Assembly: GCA_037176705.1 (NCBI GenBank)
Contig: CM073897.1
Coordinates: 43,811,988 to 43,875,987 of the forward strand
DNA length: 64,000 nt
Direction of reading: 5' to 3'
Source: Molossus alvarezi
Lineage: Eukaryota > Chordata > Mammalia > Chiroptera > Molossidae
Under the pieces are notes generated by a model. The model was given only the letters and a program-made list of their open reading frames with translations, was not told the origin of the DNA and searched no databases. Positions 10,606 to 22,554 of the stretch are shown in pieces. The translations under genes were made by a program, and so were the position numbers. Within the stretch, counting starts at the first letter, position 1; every line of letters starts with the position of its first letter.

Positions 10606-10766
10606 ACTTTCGCATCGGGCTTGCCGCCTCCCACAGCACAGAATGAGGAGGAGCTCATCCACCAAGTTCGAATTTAAGTGTCAAATGCCATATTTTCACA
10701 GGAGGAAGTAGATGTGTTTTCTGCAAAGAATTCCAGTCTGTATTTTCACTCAGTCTTTTAATTCCT

Positions 10767-10860
10767 CAGTTGCAGTTTGTCCCCAGCCCTGGTTGGGGTC
10801 ATGTGGGTGGCAGCCACTTGATGTCTCTCTCACATCGATGTTTCTCTCTCTTCCTCCCTC
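10767..10860 (+). repeat. VES SINE fragment (middle portion only)
   Basis: Starts at GTTGCAGTTTGTCCCCAGCC and stops in the CT-rich part, lacking both the tRNA head and the GTGAGGAT end. It reaches exactly to the retrocopy's distal direct repeat. Confidence 0.85.
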
Positions 10861-10872
10861 TCAAGGGAATAC

Positions 10873-11275
10873 TTTCTTTATTGAGAGTGGCAGGGACTTT
10901 TGAGTTTGGAGTGGCTAGACCACCTCATAGTCTTCTCTCCTGCTCTCTCTTCCTTCCCTGCCTCAGCTCCAGAGCTCCTTCTGCCACCACTGACATACAT
11001 TAGCTGCAGCTCCTGATGGCTGGGAGTGGGCTGGAGTGGGTGGATTCTTGAGTTTGGGCTGGAAGCATTTTTGTGAGAAAGTGTACTAACTACATGATCA
11101 TCTCCAGGGAAGTGAGTCGGAACAGAGAGGAGCCGGGCTTGGGCAAGAGCAGGTAGAAGCCAGGCAGGGGGGCACTCTGCATGCATGATTTTATGGCCCC
11201 TTGTGGAGACTACCTGGGTGCGGTCTTTCTGGTTGTCACTGCAGGTGGACAGACACAAGTACATAATCACAAAGA
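10873..11275. other. Unique segment
   Basis: No recognisable feature. The 130-codon minus-strand open frame across 10878-11270 has no domain I recognise. Confidence 0.4.
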
Positions 11276-11279
11276 ATTT

Positions 11280-11488
11280 TCTTTTTAATTATTTTTTAAT
11301 CATCACCTCAGGATATGTTCATTGATTTTAGAAAGGAAGGGAGAGAGAAACATCAATCAGCTGCCTAGCTTACATGCTCCAACCAGGGATCAAACCCACA
11401 CCCTAAGTATGTGCCCTGATCAAGAATTGAACCTGAAACCTTTTGGTGTATGGATGACTCTCCAACCAACTGAGCCACCCGGCTGAGG
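11280..11488 (-). mobile_element. Older VES-type SINE
   Basis: Diverged element with ATCATCACCTCAGGATATG at its tail end and the CAACCAACTGAGCCACCCGGC head (minus strand). Confidence 0.82.
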
Positions 11489-11501
11489 CAAAGTATTTTC
11501 T

Positions 11502-11757
11502 TTTTTTTTTTTTTTTATCCTCACCCGAGGACATTTTTCCATTTTTTGTACAGATAGAGTGGGAAGGAGAGAGAGGAAGGCAGAGAGAGAGAGAGAAACA
11601 TCGACGTGAAGGGACACATCGAGTGGCTGCCACCCGCACGACCAACCAGGGCCGGGGACAAACTGCAACCGAAGTACGTGCCCTTAGCGGGAACCGAACC
11701 CGGGTCTCTCCGGACCGCAGGTCGACGCTCTAACCGCTGAGCCAAACCGGCCAGGGC
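11502..11757 (-). mobile_element. VES SINE, type A (young)
   Basis: Near-consensus, with a T18 tail stretch. Target duplication CAAAGTATTTTCTT on both sides (about 11488 and 11758). It landed beside the older SINE. Confidence 0.94.
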
Positions 11758-11770
11758 CAAAGTATTTTCT

Positions 11771-12155
11771 TAATAGGAAAACCACTTTGATTTGGCAAAA
11801 ATTTTTGTTCATCATTGTTATCTTTTTCTAAATTTATAAAGATTTATATTGCCCCAGATTTTTTCTCTTATAAACTCTCATAGAACTTCAACAATACTGC
11901 CAACAAAAAGCTGTGGTTTGGAAAACTAGGTGAATTGTGAGACATTCTCATTTGTTTTGCGTCTTGTAGATGGCACTTTGGTCGCTGCTGAAGATGGAAA
12001 CCACAGATGTATATGGCTTATACAGCACTTTTCTCTCAGTTTTTATCTGACCCCCTTCACTGTGTAAAGCTGGAAGGTTCATGTGTTTACTCCAGAACTT
12101 CTGAAGTTGAGCACACTGTGTGCTTATAGACCATAAATGTTTAATTGAAAAAAGT
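11771..12155. other. AT-rich unique segment
   Basis: No recognisable gene or repeat. Confidence 0.4.
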
Positions 12156-12157
12156 GA

Positions 12158-12252
12158 CCAGATTTCCACCAAGGAGCTCATTTGCTGAAGGTCGAAAAGA
12201 AGGGAGGCCAACTCCCAAAACCAGAGAGTGATCCTCTGAGGCTTTGCAGGTC
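12158..12252 (+). repeat. Duplicated ~85-bp segment, copy 1
   Basis: Shares GATTTCCAC, GGAGCTCATTTGCTGAAGGTC, CCAGA and GAGGCTTTGCAGGTC, in the same order and orientation, with 13586-13665. A roughly 10-20 bp internal insertion is present relative to the other copy. Confidence 0.75.
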
Positions 12253-13585
12253 ATATCCATCTCTTTTGCATATTCTGCTTTTGGTTTTTAGCCTTGCAAA
12301 TTACCCAGGCTTGGAGTTGAAAGATACCACGGTATATAGTTTAAGACTAATGACCAAAAAATTCTAGCATCATTACTAAACATCCTTTCCCATGAACAGG
12401 ATTGCTGCTGGCCTATATGGCCCCTTTCACTTGGAAACCACAATAAGGTGTGTCCTGCAATACAACCCTACCATGGCACATACCTTGACCAGCTGAGCAG
12501 AGGCTAGATTTCAGGCTCCCCTAACCCCCCGCCCCCAACAGGGTGCCTTTGTGCAGTGCACAAACTATGCAACTAATCATGGCGGCCCGGATTTTCTATA
12601 AATGTATAGATAAATTAAATACAAACGAGGGATAAAACATAACCAGAAGTCTTATTCAAAATAGTATAATTTAATACTGTCATTCATAAAGGGGTCATTT
12701 AATGCTGAAATATAGCCTAGATTTTATAGATCAGATAAATATACATCATTTTACTATATTCTAGGAAAATGATTGTAGCATTAGCAAATCAAATGGAAAA
12801 AGTGAATAAGCAGATCTGAGATCCCCTGAAAATGGCTAGTTTCTTATATAGATTCAGTACAACCTATGTTTATTAAATAGTTGCTAGCAGAACAAACGTC
12901 TACACCAAAATGAAACTAGGAAACCATATATTAACTTGAATAGTTTATCGGTTGGTCACATTCACAAATGACTCAGCAATATTAAAAGTATGGTAATGCT
13001 TGACAGTAAACAATGTCTGATTAGTACATTAAACAGAAATTGATGATAATATCTATTTCTTAAAATAGACTCATGTATTAATTGATATTAAAAAATTTAG
13101 CTCTTCAAAGAGGAGCCAAAAAGAAACAAGGACAAATTGTGGAAAGGACTTTGAACTTTTTTTTTGAAAAAAAAAAAAAAGAATACACTACTGCGATATA
13201 GCTTATTAGTTCCTTTGCAACTACTATATGATACATTTTATATGGCATGAGATATAAAATGGTCTAAAGAGCTCAACTTTCTGGAAGTCAACTCAAAAGA
13301 TGAATGCAACTAGCATTTTTGGACTTTACAGTATGAAACAAAATTCCCTTTACAACAAAAACAAAATCATGAAATTTTTTCAAAGGTTTAGGCACTTTGC
13401 AGCAGACTGTTGCCAGTCTAGTAAAACCAATGTGAAGAAATAATTTTATATTCTAAGTATTTAAACACAAATCTTATTATTTACATTCAACAAAGAAGTG
13501 AGAGATGTCTTAAATGTACAAAATATTTCATTCTAACAAATACACACTGAATCACTTTGCACAGAAGGGTAGTAAGAAGTACCAT
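12253..13585. other. AT-rich unique segment
   Basis: Contains CCCCTAACCCCCCGCCCCCAACAGG (about 12520) and a T/A inverted homopolymer run (TTTTTTTTTGAAAAAAAAAAAAAA, about 13157). No coding signal is seen. It lies beyond the most likely end of the ACER3 3'UTR. Confidence 0.4.
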
Positions 13586-13665
13586 GGGATTTCCACTATG
13601 GAGCTCATTTGCTGAAGGTCTCCCAGAACCAGACAGGGAAACTTTGAGGCTTTGCAGGTCTTCTT
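13586..13665 (+). repeat. Duplicated ~85-bp segment, copy 2
   Basis: Direct-orientation partner of 12158-12252. The similarity stops sharply after GCTTTGCAGGTC. Beyond it, TGCAGACTGAATTTGGCCTGTGAGC (about 13730) resembles an old DNA-transposon-like repeat. Confidence 0.75.
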
Positions 13666-14797
13666 CTTTTCGTATATTTAAACACTTTTAGAAAGTAAAC
13701 ATCATTCTTACTTTGCAGCCCATACAACTGCAGACTGAATTTGGCCTGTGAGCTGTAGTTTTTGCCTACCCTTGGTCTACAGCCATTTGATATCAAAGAA
13801 CATTTTTATCATTTTCTTTCAGGTGCAGATGATCTCAGAATGAGAATTTATAGCTGATCATATATATTTGCTTAAAGATTTCTCTAATAAATGTGCCCGG
13901 CTGCAACATTAGTTACCTCTAAAAACTCCAGTTATAAGCGATGGTCTGCAGATCCGATGCTGCCAGAAGTTTCATGACAACTCAGTGAATATCTAAATTA
14001 TCAATGACCAAATCTAGCTGAAGTTTCAACACTGTGCTCATTAAAGCAGTGAAGCAGGTGTTATTAATGAAGGTGGAAAGAAACTTCGAGCAAAGTATGA
14101 CCTGTGGTTGGTGATGTAATATTGCCAGCAGCTGAGCTGACCAAAGTGGGGAGATTTTAGGTCACTCGCTTGCCTACAATTGAATGTCTTGTGTTAGATT
14201 TTAGTATTTTCTAGTAGGAAATATTCTGTGATAATTTTTCACAATAGCTACCAAACAAAACAGGCAGTAATTTGCTGAATTTAACGATAAAAGTTCTTAT
14301 GAAACAATACTAGATACTTAAAGTGTATTAAAATGGGGATCAATACTGCTTCTTCCAAATGGCTGAATGTGTACCTTACAGCAGAAATTCTGTAGCTAAT
14401 AATTGTTTAAATTCTTTAGTGATCTGTCTTCTCCTTAGCTGCTCTGATTGCCTACTAGAGAAAGGACTGCTGTTTGATGAAATTTGTTACCTGTTGTGTT
14501 TTCTACTTTTCCCCCAATGATGTCAAGGTTTCATTACCCAAAGTGAAAGTTTATGGTCCAAACCCAGAGTTTTATCTTCAATTTGAATTTCAAGTGAGGC
14601 AGTATCTATATCTGGGTCTAGGTCATTTCCAAATAAGATAAAATACTGAATTGTTAATTACTAAATATAAGTTTATCTACTTTTGATTTCATATTTTTAC
14701 AGAGAGACTAAAGATATTTGGATCTGCTAATAAACATGTTCTTTCATCACATTCAAACACTGTACTACTGTAGTAGGCAATTAGACAGACATGAGCA
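13666..14797. other. AT-rich unique segment
   Basis: I see nothing recognisable apart from the old repeat-like text near 13720-13790. Confidence 0.35.
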
Positions 14798-15727
14798 GAG
14801 TAGGAATAATAGGCCAGGTACAGAAGATCATCTAAGGCTGCCCTGGTTGCCTAGCAATGGACAATTGTAAGGTTGAGCCTCACCCCCAGAGTAACCTTTC
14901 CTCCCCTAGCGTATGGCTGATCATGCAGTATGGACCCTTCCTTGACTTCTCCTCCCCTTTCATGTCACTAGTCGTGTAGTAGAACCCCTTGGAGGAGGAA
15001 CAAGGGGACCAGAGAATAGCCTCTTATGACTCCCATACAAGCCCTGGCACAACCAGTCCGTTAAGCATAAAGCCTTCAAGATAATAAGGTCCTGACTCAC
15101 ATCAAATAATCTTAGAAACAAAGTCTTGGGATTATTGACCAATGGAGTCAGCATTTTGGTCAAACTAGAGATAACATCTAGGCCTCAGTTGTGTTTCAGC
15201 TCCAAGCCCAGAAAAGCAGCAAGGCCAGGTAGGCATGGCTGACACCAGGACTAGATGCAATGACTAATAACCTACCCTGAAAGGACACACCTGGAAAACT
15301 GATGAATATTCCATTAACATCCTCCTCCTGGAACCTTCCACCTTTAGAGCAGATAAAACCCTCAGAACAGAGGACCCAGCGCATGCCTGAGCATACCTGT
15401 GCCTCTCCCCACACACTTCTTTCCACAGAGTGGCTCCCTGTCTCTGGAGCACAACCTAGCCTTTTCCCTCTCCTTCCCCCAGGAATGTTTTCTCTGCCTT
15501 TCTTTTTCCTAAGCTCCAAGGGCCCTTCATTTGCCTCTGTAATTTGTTTCCTAAACCCATGCAGCCCAGATGGCTCACTTCTTCCATGGCTCACTTCTTC
15601 TACCTCTGAGACTTTCTAAATAAACTCTTGCTTGTAATTGAGTCTTGACTTTGAATTCTTTCTTTCTTAGAACCAAAGTACCGAGCTTCTGAACCAAGGT
15701 CTAGTCACCGGTAACATTCTGGTACAG
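14798..15727 (+). mobile_element. Probable solitary LTR of an endogenous retrovirus
   Basis: C-rich U3-like sequence, a TATA-like AGATAAAACCC (about 15350), AATAAACTCTTGCTTG (15617) and then a CTTGCTTGTAATTGAGTCTTGAC U5-like stretch ending near GTAACA/GGTACA. This layout is typical of a class I (gammaretrovirus-like) LTR. No gag, pol or env sequence adjoins it. I could not confirm a short target duplication, so the limits are approximate. Confidence 0.55.
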
Positions 15728-16390
15728 TTTTGCCACTAACACTATAAAGAAACATACCTCTAGAAACTGAGATGGTGTTAATAAATTTGCTAATCTACTA
15801 CAGAATGCTGATCTGTGACAGTTCACAATTGTCTACTTCCTCATTTTCACTGGAAATTAAGGTTACTAAGGGTTAAGAATTTTACCTACTATATGTACAT
15901 GAAAACAGTAGAAATAAAGAAGGGAAGCTATTGTGAAAGGTCTGAAAGGAATGAACGATGTGTTTTTGTTAAAAAAAAAAAAAAAAAAAAAGAGTAAGGT
16001 AATTGCTTAGAGGTTGTTTAAAGGTTGTTCCAGATGTGAAAGGGGAAGTTGAAGGACAAAAACCTGAATGGCTACACAAAGCTGTGAAGGGTCTGAGGAG
16101 GGAGGTGCAGAGAAAGGGGAGAAGAGAGTATATTTATTCATGTGGTCAAGATGGCTAAGATTCAATGCATTTATTTATATATACGTTTTTAAATAAGCTC
16201 CATAGCGTATGGCTGCAAAACCAGAGTTTGAAATTCCCTATTAGAAGGTCAGTTGCTTGGATTATTGGGCTGTTCTTAATAAGAAACTATAATTATTGTC
16301 ATTTTGGTTACATGGGTAACTATTGTTTCTGTGACCTGTGACCTTATTTAATCAAGTGTTCAAAGCTTTGACAACTTTCCTACATCAAAT
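15728..16390. other. AT-rich unique segment with an A-run
   Basis: An A20 run at about 15971-15991 follows TGTTTTTGTTAAA. No retrocopy flanks were identified around it. No coding signal. Confidence 0.35.
16133..16175 (-). promoter_or_regulatory. Candidate distal poly(A) signals for ACER3
   Basis: Two AATAAA hexamers on the minus strand, at 16175-16170 and 16138-16133, are the first canonical signals outside SINEs downstream of the ACER3 stop. The sequence just downstream is pyrimidine-rich rather than clearly GT-rich. There is no transcript evidence. Confidence 0.25.
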
Positions 16391-16604
16391 TATTTTTTTA
16401 ATTAAAAAGTTTTTTTTTCCTTTATTGATTTTAGAGAGAGAGAGAGAGAAACATCAATGAGAGAGAACATCAATTGGCCGCCTCCTGCATGCCCCCCACT
16501 GGGGATTGGGCCCACAACCTGGGCATGTGTCCCGACTGAATTGAACTGGAGACCTCTTGGTGCATGGGTCAACGCTCATCCTCTGAGCCATACCAGCCAG
16601 ACCC
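16391..16604 (-). mobile_element. VES SINE, type B
   Basis: Carries CTTTATTGATTTTAGAGAGAG at its tail end and the ACCAAGAGGTCTCCAG-type head on the minus strand. An ATCAAATT direct repeat is seen on both sides. It is in the same orientation as ACER3 transcription. Confidence 0.9.
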
Positions 16605-17452
16605 AAATCAAATTCTAAATGAAGTGTTTTTGACTTCTGACTGACTTTGAGATTTCCCAGAGGGTTCCTGGAAAATCTCAAAAGATTTGTCCTTTTACCT
16701 TGTAAAAAGGGCAATATTAAACTAATTAGGTGTATTTTATATTATCTATGCTAAATTACATAGCAAGCACTGTCAAATACTGATGCTTAACCTTCCCTAG
16801 CTTATATTTGTATAGATAAATATTATTAACAGTCAGAAATTATATGAAATTTCTAGAATCTTTTCAGTGTCACAGATGTCCATGATAGATACTGGCATAA
16901 TGTGATCAATCATAACTCTAGTTATCTTAAAATGCTAAGTGTCACAGAAACAACCATTTCCTTGTCAACTGTGTTATAATCTCTCATCAGATCTTTAACC
17001 ATGGCCATTTTAAGCCTTTTGTCATTCACTGATAGTATTTTAATCTGGTGCTTTTCTGAAATCTCTTGTACCAGCTATAGGCTTCATCTTCAACAAAAAA
17101 GGACTGTCTGAGAGACTATAGCAGGTACTCTAGGGTACAGGCTTCTGATATCATTGCTTATGTAACTTTAAAAATCACACCATTAGACTGAATAATAATA
17201 TCCAGAACTAATGGAGAAGCTCATGAGTTCATAAAACTGCTAACCCAAATTAAGAAAGACCTGGATGTATCACATGGGGCTGAGTAGACTGATAGAGAAA
17301 TTATGATTTCTTCTATGCCTTTTGCTAGGAGTACTGCTGGTTCTTTGATGTTCTATTTTCCAGATTTAAGGAACCCCTTTACTCTTAAGCGCTCTAAAAT
17401 TTACAGAATTTAGTAGACTATATCTCTGTAAACAAAAATGAAACATTTATCG

Positions 17453-17700
17453 CCCTGGCTGGTTTGGCTCAGTGGTTAGAGCGTCGGCCCGCGGACCAAA
17501 GAGGCCCGGGTTCGGTTCCCACTAAGGGCAAGTACCTTGGTTGCAGTTTGTGTGTCCCCGGCCCCGGTTGGGGTCATGTGGGTGGCAAATGGCCGATATG
17601 TCTCTCTCACATCACTGTCTCTCTCTCTAACCCCCCTCCCTCCCACTCTATCTGAAGGTAAATGCAAAAATGTCCTAGGGTGAGAATTAAAAAAAGGAAA
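17453..17700 (+). mobile_element. VES SINE, type A variant
   Basis: Head GCCCTGGCTGGTTTGGCTCAG, B box GGGTTCGGTTCC, AAACATTTATC/AAACATTATC flanks. Antisense to ACER3, within its putative 3'UTR. Confidence 0.9.
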
Positions 17701-18368
17701 CAAACAAACATTATCTTTTCTCCTTGTCTGATCCCTCCAAAATTTGAAAACTCCTACTGAATATTGTTATTTTTATGGCAATATAGTTATTTGAATATGT
17801 TCAATAAGAATTTGTTTTCCTTGTAACAGGACACAATTGGACACACTGGTTGCTTTACCGAGGCTTTGACTAGAATGTCATATTTGAGAAGAGGTGCACA
17901 GAATAAGATATAACTAGTTTTAAGGAACTAGGGTTGACTTCAAGGGGCCAGTGTTTACAAAGCTCTCCTGGAAAACCAGCCTGGCAGCCTTACAGGGTTC
18001 CCAGCCTTTCAAGTAAGTAAGGAAGGCCACCCATGGCAGGCCACGGCAACTACCATGTTTCCCATCTAATCTCCTAATGGCCCACTATCTTTCCTAAAAG
18101 TCATTTATTTTCCCATAGTGCCCTTTGCCCCTTCCCCTTTCCTTATTAAGTCCCAAATTCTGCTTCAAGTTACATTTTTCTCTGAATCTTTCCCTTGCTA
18201 ATGTGTCATCTGTCAAGACTCTGACTACTGTATTTGAGCAGAGGAGAGATTTTTCCTTTCTAACAGGAGAAATGAAGTCCAGTGGCATGCTCACATAAAC
18301 CTCAGCAATACTGGCAACTTAATACTATCCAGCAGCTACAGTCAAGCATTAAAATAAAAAAAGTTCCG

Positions 18369-18640
18369 CCCTGGCCGGTTTGGCTCAGCGGTTGGAGCGT
18401 CCACCTGTGGTCTGGAGAGACCCGGGTTCGGTTCCCGCTAAGGGCATGTACCTGTGTTGCAGTTTGTCCCCGGCCCTGGTTGGTCGTGCGGGTGGCAGCC
18501 ACTCGATATGTCCCTTTCACATCGATGTTTCCCTCTCTCTCTCTTCCTCTCTCTCCCTCCCACTCTATCTGTACAAAAAATGGAAAAATGACCTCGGGTG
18601 AGGATAAAAAAAATAAAAAAATAAAATAAAATAAAATAAA
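18369..18640 (+). mobile_element. VES SINE, type A
   Basis: Near-consensus with an (AAAAT)n tail. AAAAAAAGTTCC occurs on both sides. Antisense to ACER3. Confidence 0.93.
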
Positions 18641-20481
18641 AAAAGTTCCCATATTCTTGAAGGAAGTACAACAGTTTAAAAAACAGCACTGAATTTTTCC
18701 AGTCAGATGGGTCATGAGTATTTTTTTTTTTCATTTGACAGTTCCCCCATCCCAGGGATTTAACTACTTTTACCCAAATTCTGGTTGTTATTTTCAAATG
18801 TCTACAGCATAGTAAAAAAGCTATAATTCTAGACACTAAAAAACAAGACAAAGTGATCGAACTAATTATATTATGGCACTGATATGGTGTAAAATGCAAG
18901 ACAGAGGTAGATCTGCAAATCACCATATAGTTGTGAATTCCAATTTTAACTGTTTCTCTTTGAAATTTCAGTTTTACACAAATGTTTATCCAGTAGTACA
19001 TCATAAACCATAGTTGAAAGAATTTCTTGTCATGTAAATGTAGAATTGATAGCTAAAACTGTACACTTGACAACAAATGATTTTTTTTTCAACAGCAAAG
19101 TAATATGGAACTTATGAAAGTCATAAAAAAACCTTAAAGTAAACTATGAGACACTTTTAGGGGCACTAGCTAAATTCCGACGGTGTTTGCATTAGAACAG
19201 AGCTTCGTTTTTGCAGGCATTTAGACTTTTATGCATTGTGTAACTGAAATTCTTGGTCTCTTGATTTTCTTTGACTCTCACCTTTTCTTTTTAGTATAAG
19301 AAAAATCCTCTTAGTGTAGGGAAAGCTCAGATTAACAATCCTGGAAATTCTGCAGTAAGGTTAAACCATAATATTTTATCAAATTCTGCTAAACCAAATA
19401 CCACTATTTGTGGTTCTCATTTGTAGATTAAAAAATGAACATTTCTCCTGTTAATGATCAATTTATATAATATCACAAGGATAAAAGAGATCACTTCAGA
19501 TAGTGGCAATGTTTCATGAAAGTATCAAAGTAGGGAGGAGTGGGCAGAATGACCAATCTGATTAACACAACCACCTTTCACCTAGTTTTTCCTTTAAAAA
19601 AGAAGTCTAATTGTTTTCAATTTTCTGGAGTGAAAATGGCAGTAGAGGAAAAATATCAAAATGTGTAAGCAAATTGCCTCTTTCACATCCTCATAAAGTA
19701 TTGTTTTCTAAAATATAATTTCCTATAAAGTTCACAGATGAGCGTCTTTCACATCAGGTGATAAGCAAACAAACCATTATTTGCTCAGCAGGAAACAGTT
19801 TTTTTTTTTTAGTGTGTGTGTGTGTTTTGTATACTCTAGTTAACAGGAAGTCTTCCAAGAAAATAAAGGAAAGGGAGAGGGGTAGTAATCTACCCTGTAA
19901 TGCCCACCCAGAATCCTAGAAGGAAAAAACCAAAGCCATTGACATAAAGATGATTTTGCAGTATCCTGAAGGTCAGCAGTATTTCCAAAATACTTGCTGT
20001 GGCACAGATACAAAGTCTTGAGTGTACTAATACTTAGGTTGCTAAAAAGAGAGCCACATGAGACAAAAACTCATTTGGAAAATAAAAAAGACTGGATTTA
20101 ATCTGTACTTTTTGCTCAATACTTGTAAAATGTTTCATGCTGTTTTCACTATAAAACAAATTTAAAAATTAGCTACAATGTTATAAGTCACCTATTAGTG
20201 TCCATGCTTCTCCAGTGAGGTACTGGACAACTTGATTCAACAAGTGATGGCTGAGCTGCTCATTCAACAAACTGTTCTAAAAGGCCTCTCTCAGGGTGTG
20301 CTCTCTATAGTCTGAATCTGACTTTTATACTGCAGAACCTCCGTCTGCCATTGTTTAGCAGCATTATCATTAAGGATGTGCCTCTGTTTCTATATATTCT
20401 TTAATCAGAAATATATCTTGAGTGAAAAGTATAAAAGACAGTGGTGTGAAACAAATGGAACTCCTTTAAAAATGTAAGATG

Positions 20482-20730
20482 GGCCCTGGCCGGTTTGGCT
20501 CAGCGGTTAGAACGTCGGCCTGCGGTCCAGAGAGACCCGGGTTCGGTTCCTGCTAAGGACACATACCTCGGTTGCAGTTTGTCCCCGGCCCTGGTTGGTC
20601 GTGCGGGTGGCAGCCACTCGATGTGTCCCTTTCACATCGATGTTTCTCTCTTTCTCTCTCTTCCTCTCTCCCTCCCACTCTATCTGAACAAAAAATGGAA
20701 AAAACGTCCTCGGGTGAGGATAAAAAAATT
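20482..20730 (+). mobile_element. VES SINE, type A (young)
   Basis: Near-consensus. Target duplication AAAATGTAAGATGG at about 20468-20481 and 20732-20745. Antisense to ACER3, about 1.8 kb past its stop codon. Confidence 0.94.
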
Positions 20731-22500
20731 TAAAATGTAAGATGGTTGATAACCTAGGTAAGTGCACATGAAATGTAGCCAAAAGTCAGAATCTTGTGAT
20801 AAAAGAAAAAACGATCTTATGCACTTTGTGTTGGAACTGTTTAGTTTCATGTTTTCCTAAGGCACGACCAAAATTCTTTTACATTTATGTTTTGGCAAAT
20901 GCTCTTCTAGCTGGAGGGTCATAAAAGTAGGTGAAGTATCTGCTTAATGGCATGGTGGCATGCTAAGGTAAATAAGATAGTATTTGGACTAAAACTAAGG
21001 CCAGTAGGTGAAGAAAAAGAATAAAATTGATATTGGTTTTAAATTTGTACTAAGGCTACTTAACTGAATACTGGAAAAATGACAGAAGTGTTTAATACCT
21101 TTGCATAAGAAAATGTTTCCTTATGAAGCTGTAGCGTAGGGTTTCATCTGGGACGATGTCATCATGTGGTAAAAACAATCTGGATATTATAACAATGTAT
21201 AAGAGCAAAAAAAAAAAAAGTCATAAAAATGCTAAATGGTATAGAGCTAAAAATATGGTAATATGTGAGTAAAAGGATCAATTCAGGTTTTTAAATCCAG
21301 ACAAGTGTTATGTTTGTGAAAAGTGATACAATTTGTTATCATTCACATCCAAATTGGAACTAGCTGCTGTACAATGAGATTTCACTGCCATTTTTGAGCA
21401 CTTTAAATTGTTGGAGTTCTATTATAAGTTCAAGTATGTTAGAGATGTTGTCAACCCTTAAATCTATTTCCTTCAAAAAATGAAGGAGCAGGTATTCTAA
21501 TAAGCTTTATGTAAATAGGATCCTGATCATTTAGCTCTATTTAACCCAACACATTTCTCTGGGCATAACAATGGCCTCTCTGAAAACTGGAAAATATTGC
21601 ATAATTTAAGAAGTCAGAATATATTAACATTCACTGGTAAGTTCACATAAGTTATGCGAGGAGGATGGAATATGGGTAGAACAGACCACCAATCATGTTT
21701 GCCTAGCAATAAAAGCAGTAACAAACTTAAAGATCTGCCAAGATCAAAGAAAACAAAACAATCACCTTTAAATGATTAGAGATACAACATTTTACAGGTG
21801 TCTTCAAAGCCATCATAAAGGTCACAAGATGACTCTCCCACTCTGATTGGCTGTGGCCACACACAGCCAAGCCAGAGCTAGGATGTGATAACCCAGTGGC
21901 AGGTCTGAGATACTCACAACATTCTAACTAGTACAGAGGCAGGCAGTGCAAAACTACCAGAATCCCACTAGTAGTTCTTTTTTTTTTAAACCTTGGAAAA
22001 CCATCCATGAGGTTACTCTGACAAATATAAATCAAGGCTAACCCAGCTAAGTGCTATCTCATAGCTGGCCATCTGGATATGGGGTTTGCCAGTCTAGCTG
22101 TTTTCATTATTTAACCAAATATTAAGAAAAATATAATTCACATGTAACCCTTATAAAAAAAAAAAAAGGAAATGGTAAATTTCCTATGATCAGCACAAGC
22201 TGTTAGCCTATTAAGAAAAGCCCAATTTTCCTAGTATTCAAGTATATATAGACATATCATGTCTGTTTCTTTTTAAACATCTTAGGTGAGAAAGAGGAGG
22301 ATAAATGAGATAACATAAGCTAAACATCCAACAAGCCCCATTCCTCATTCTCTGTGTGGCTGGCAGCATTAGTCAGAAAGTCACTCCTTTGCTGCGATGG
22401 TTATGATATATTTGAATATGTAGATCTTTAAGAATTTCCTTATTCATTTGGCTGGGCCTATAGTAGGTGCTTTTTTTGTTTGTTTTCTTGAAATAATTCA

Positions 22501-22554
22501 TCAGTGCTTCCTGAGAGGCTCAAACAGGATCACAGGCCAGATTCCGAAGATAAA
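22501..22554 (-). CDS. ACER3: ACER3 last coding exon and stop codon
   Basis: The 54 coding nucleotides follow the acceptor TTTCCAAACAG and encode FIFGIWPVILFEPLRKH then TGA. This is the characteristic C-terminus of ACER3; the human C-terminus I recall has FLFGIW. Together the five exons total 366 nt, which is 121 residues plus the stop, with no frame break. The exon continues without a splice site into the 3'UTR. Confidence 0.97.
   Translation of the reverse strand, partial: FIFGIWPVILFEPLRKH

Larger units (their letters stand above)
10364..10860 (-). pseudogene. Retrocopy of an unidentified chimeric RNA
   Basis: A perfect 12-bp direct repeat TCAAGGGAATAC (10352-10363 and 10861-10872) brackets this segment. 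A T12 run at 10366-10377 is its poly(A) tail on the minus strand. An AATAAA lies just upstream of that tail (minus-strand TTATAATAAAATTATTTTCTCTG). These are the hallmarks of an L1-mediated retrocopy of a polyadenylated RNA. Its RNA-5' end (10767-10860) is antisense VES SINE sequence, the middle holds an antisense MIR (about 10530-10600), and the remainder is unrecognised. No conserved open frame is seen. Confidence 0.75.
16150..22500 (-). other. ACER3: Putative ACER3 3'UTR (distal end uncertain)
   Basis: From the ACER3 stop leftward the sequence is AT-rich and mostly unique. It is broken only by VES SINEs at 20482-20730, 18369-18640, 17453-17700 and 16391-16604. Scanning by eye on the minus strand, I see no AATAAA outside SINEs until 16175-16170 and 16138-16133, although ATTAAA variants occur near 21091, 20401 and 20100. 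Lower repeat density than the flanks and continuity with the stop exon suggest a long 3'UTR. Where it ends is inference; cleavage at one of the ATTAAA sites would make it much shorter. Confidence 0.45.

Noticed and set aside
1..12000. Search for the single large coding exon of B3GNT6, the gene expected downstream of ACER3
   Set aside because: No long open frame with glycosyltransferase motifs is present. The gene, if syntenic, lies to the left of the window.
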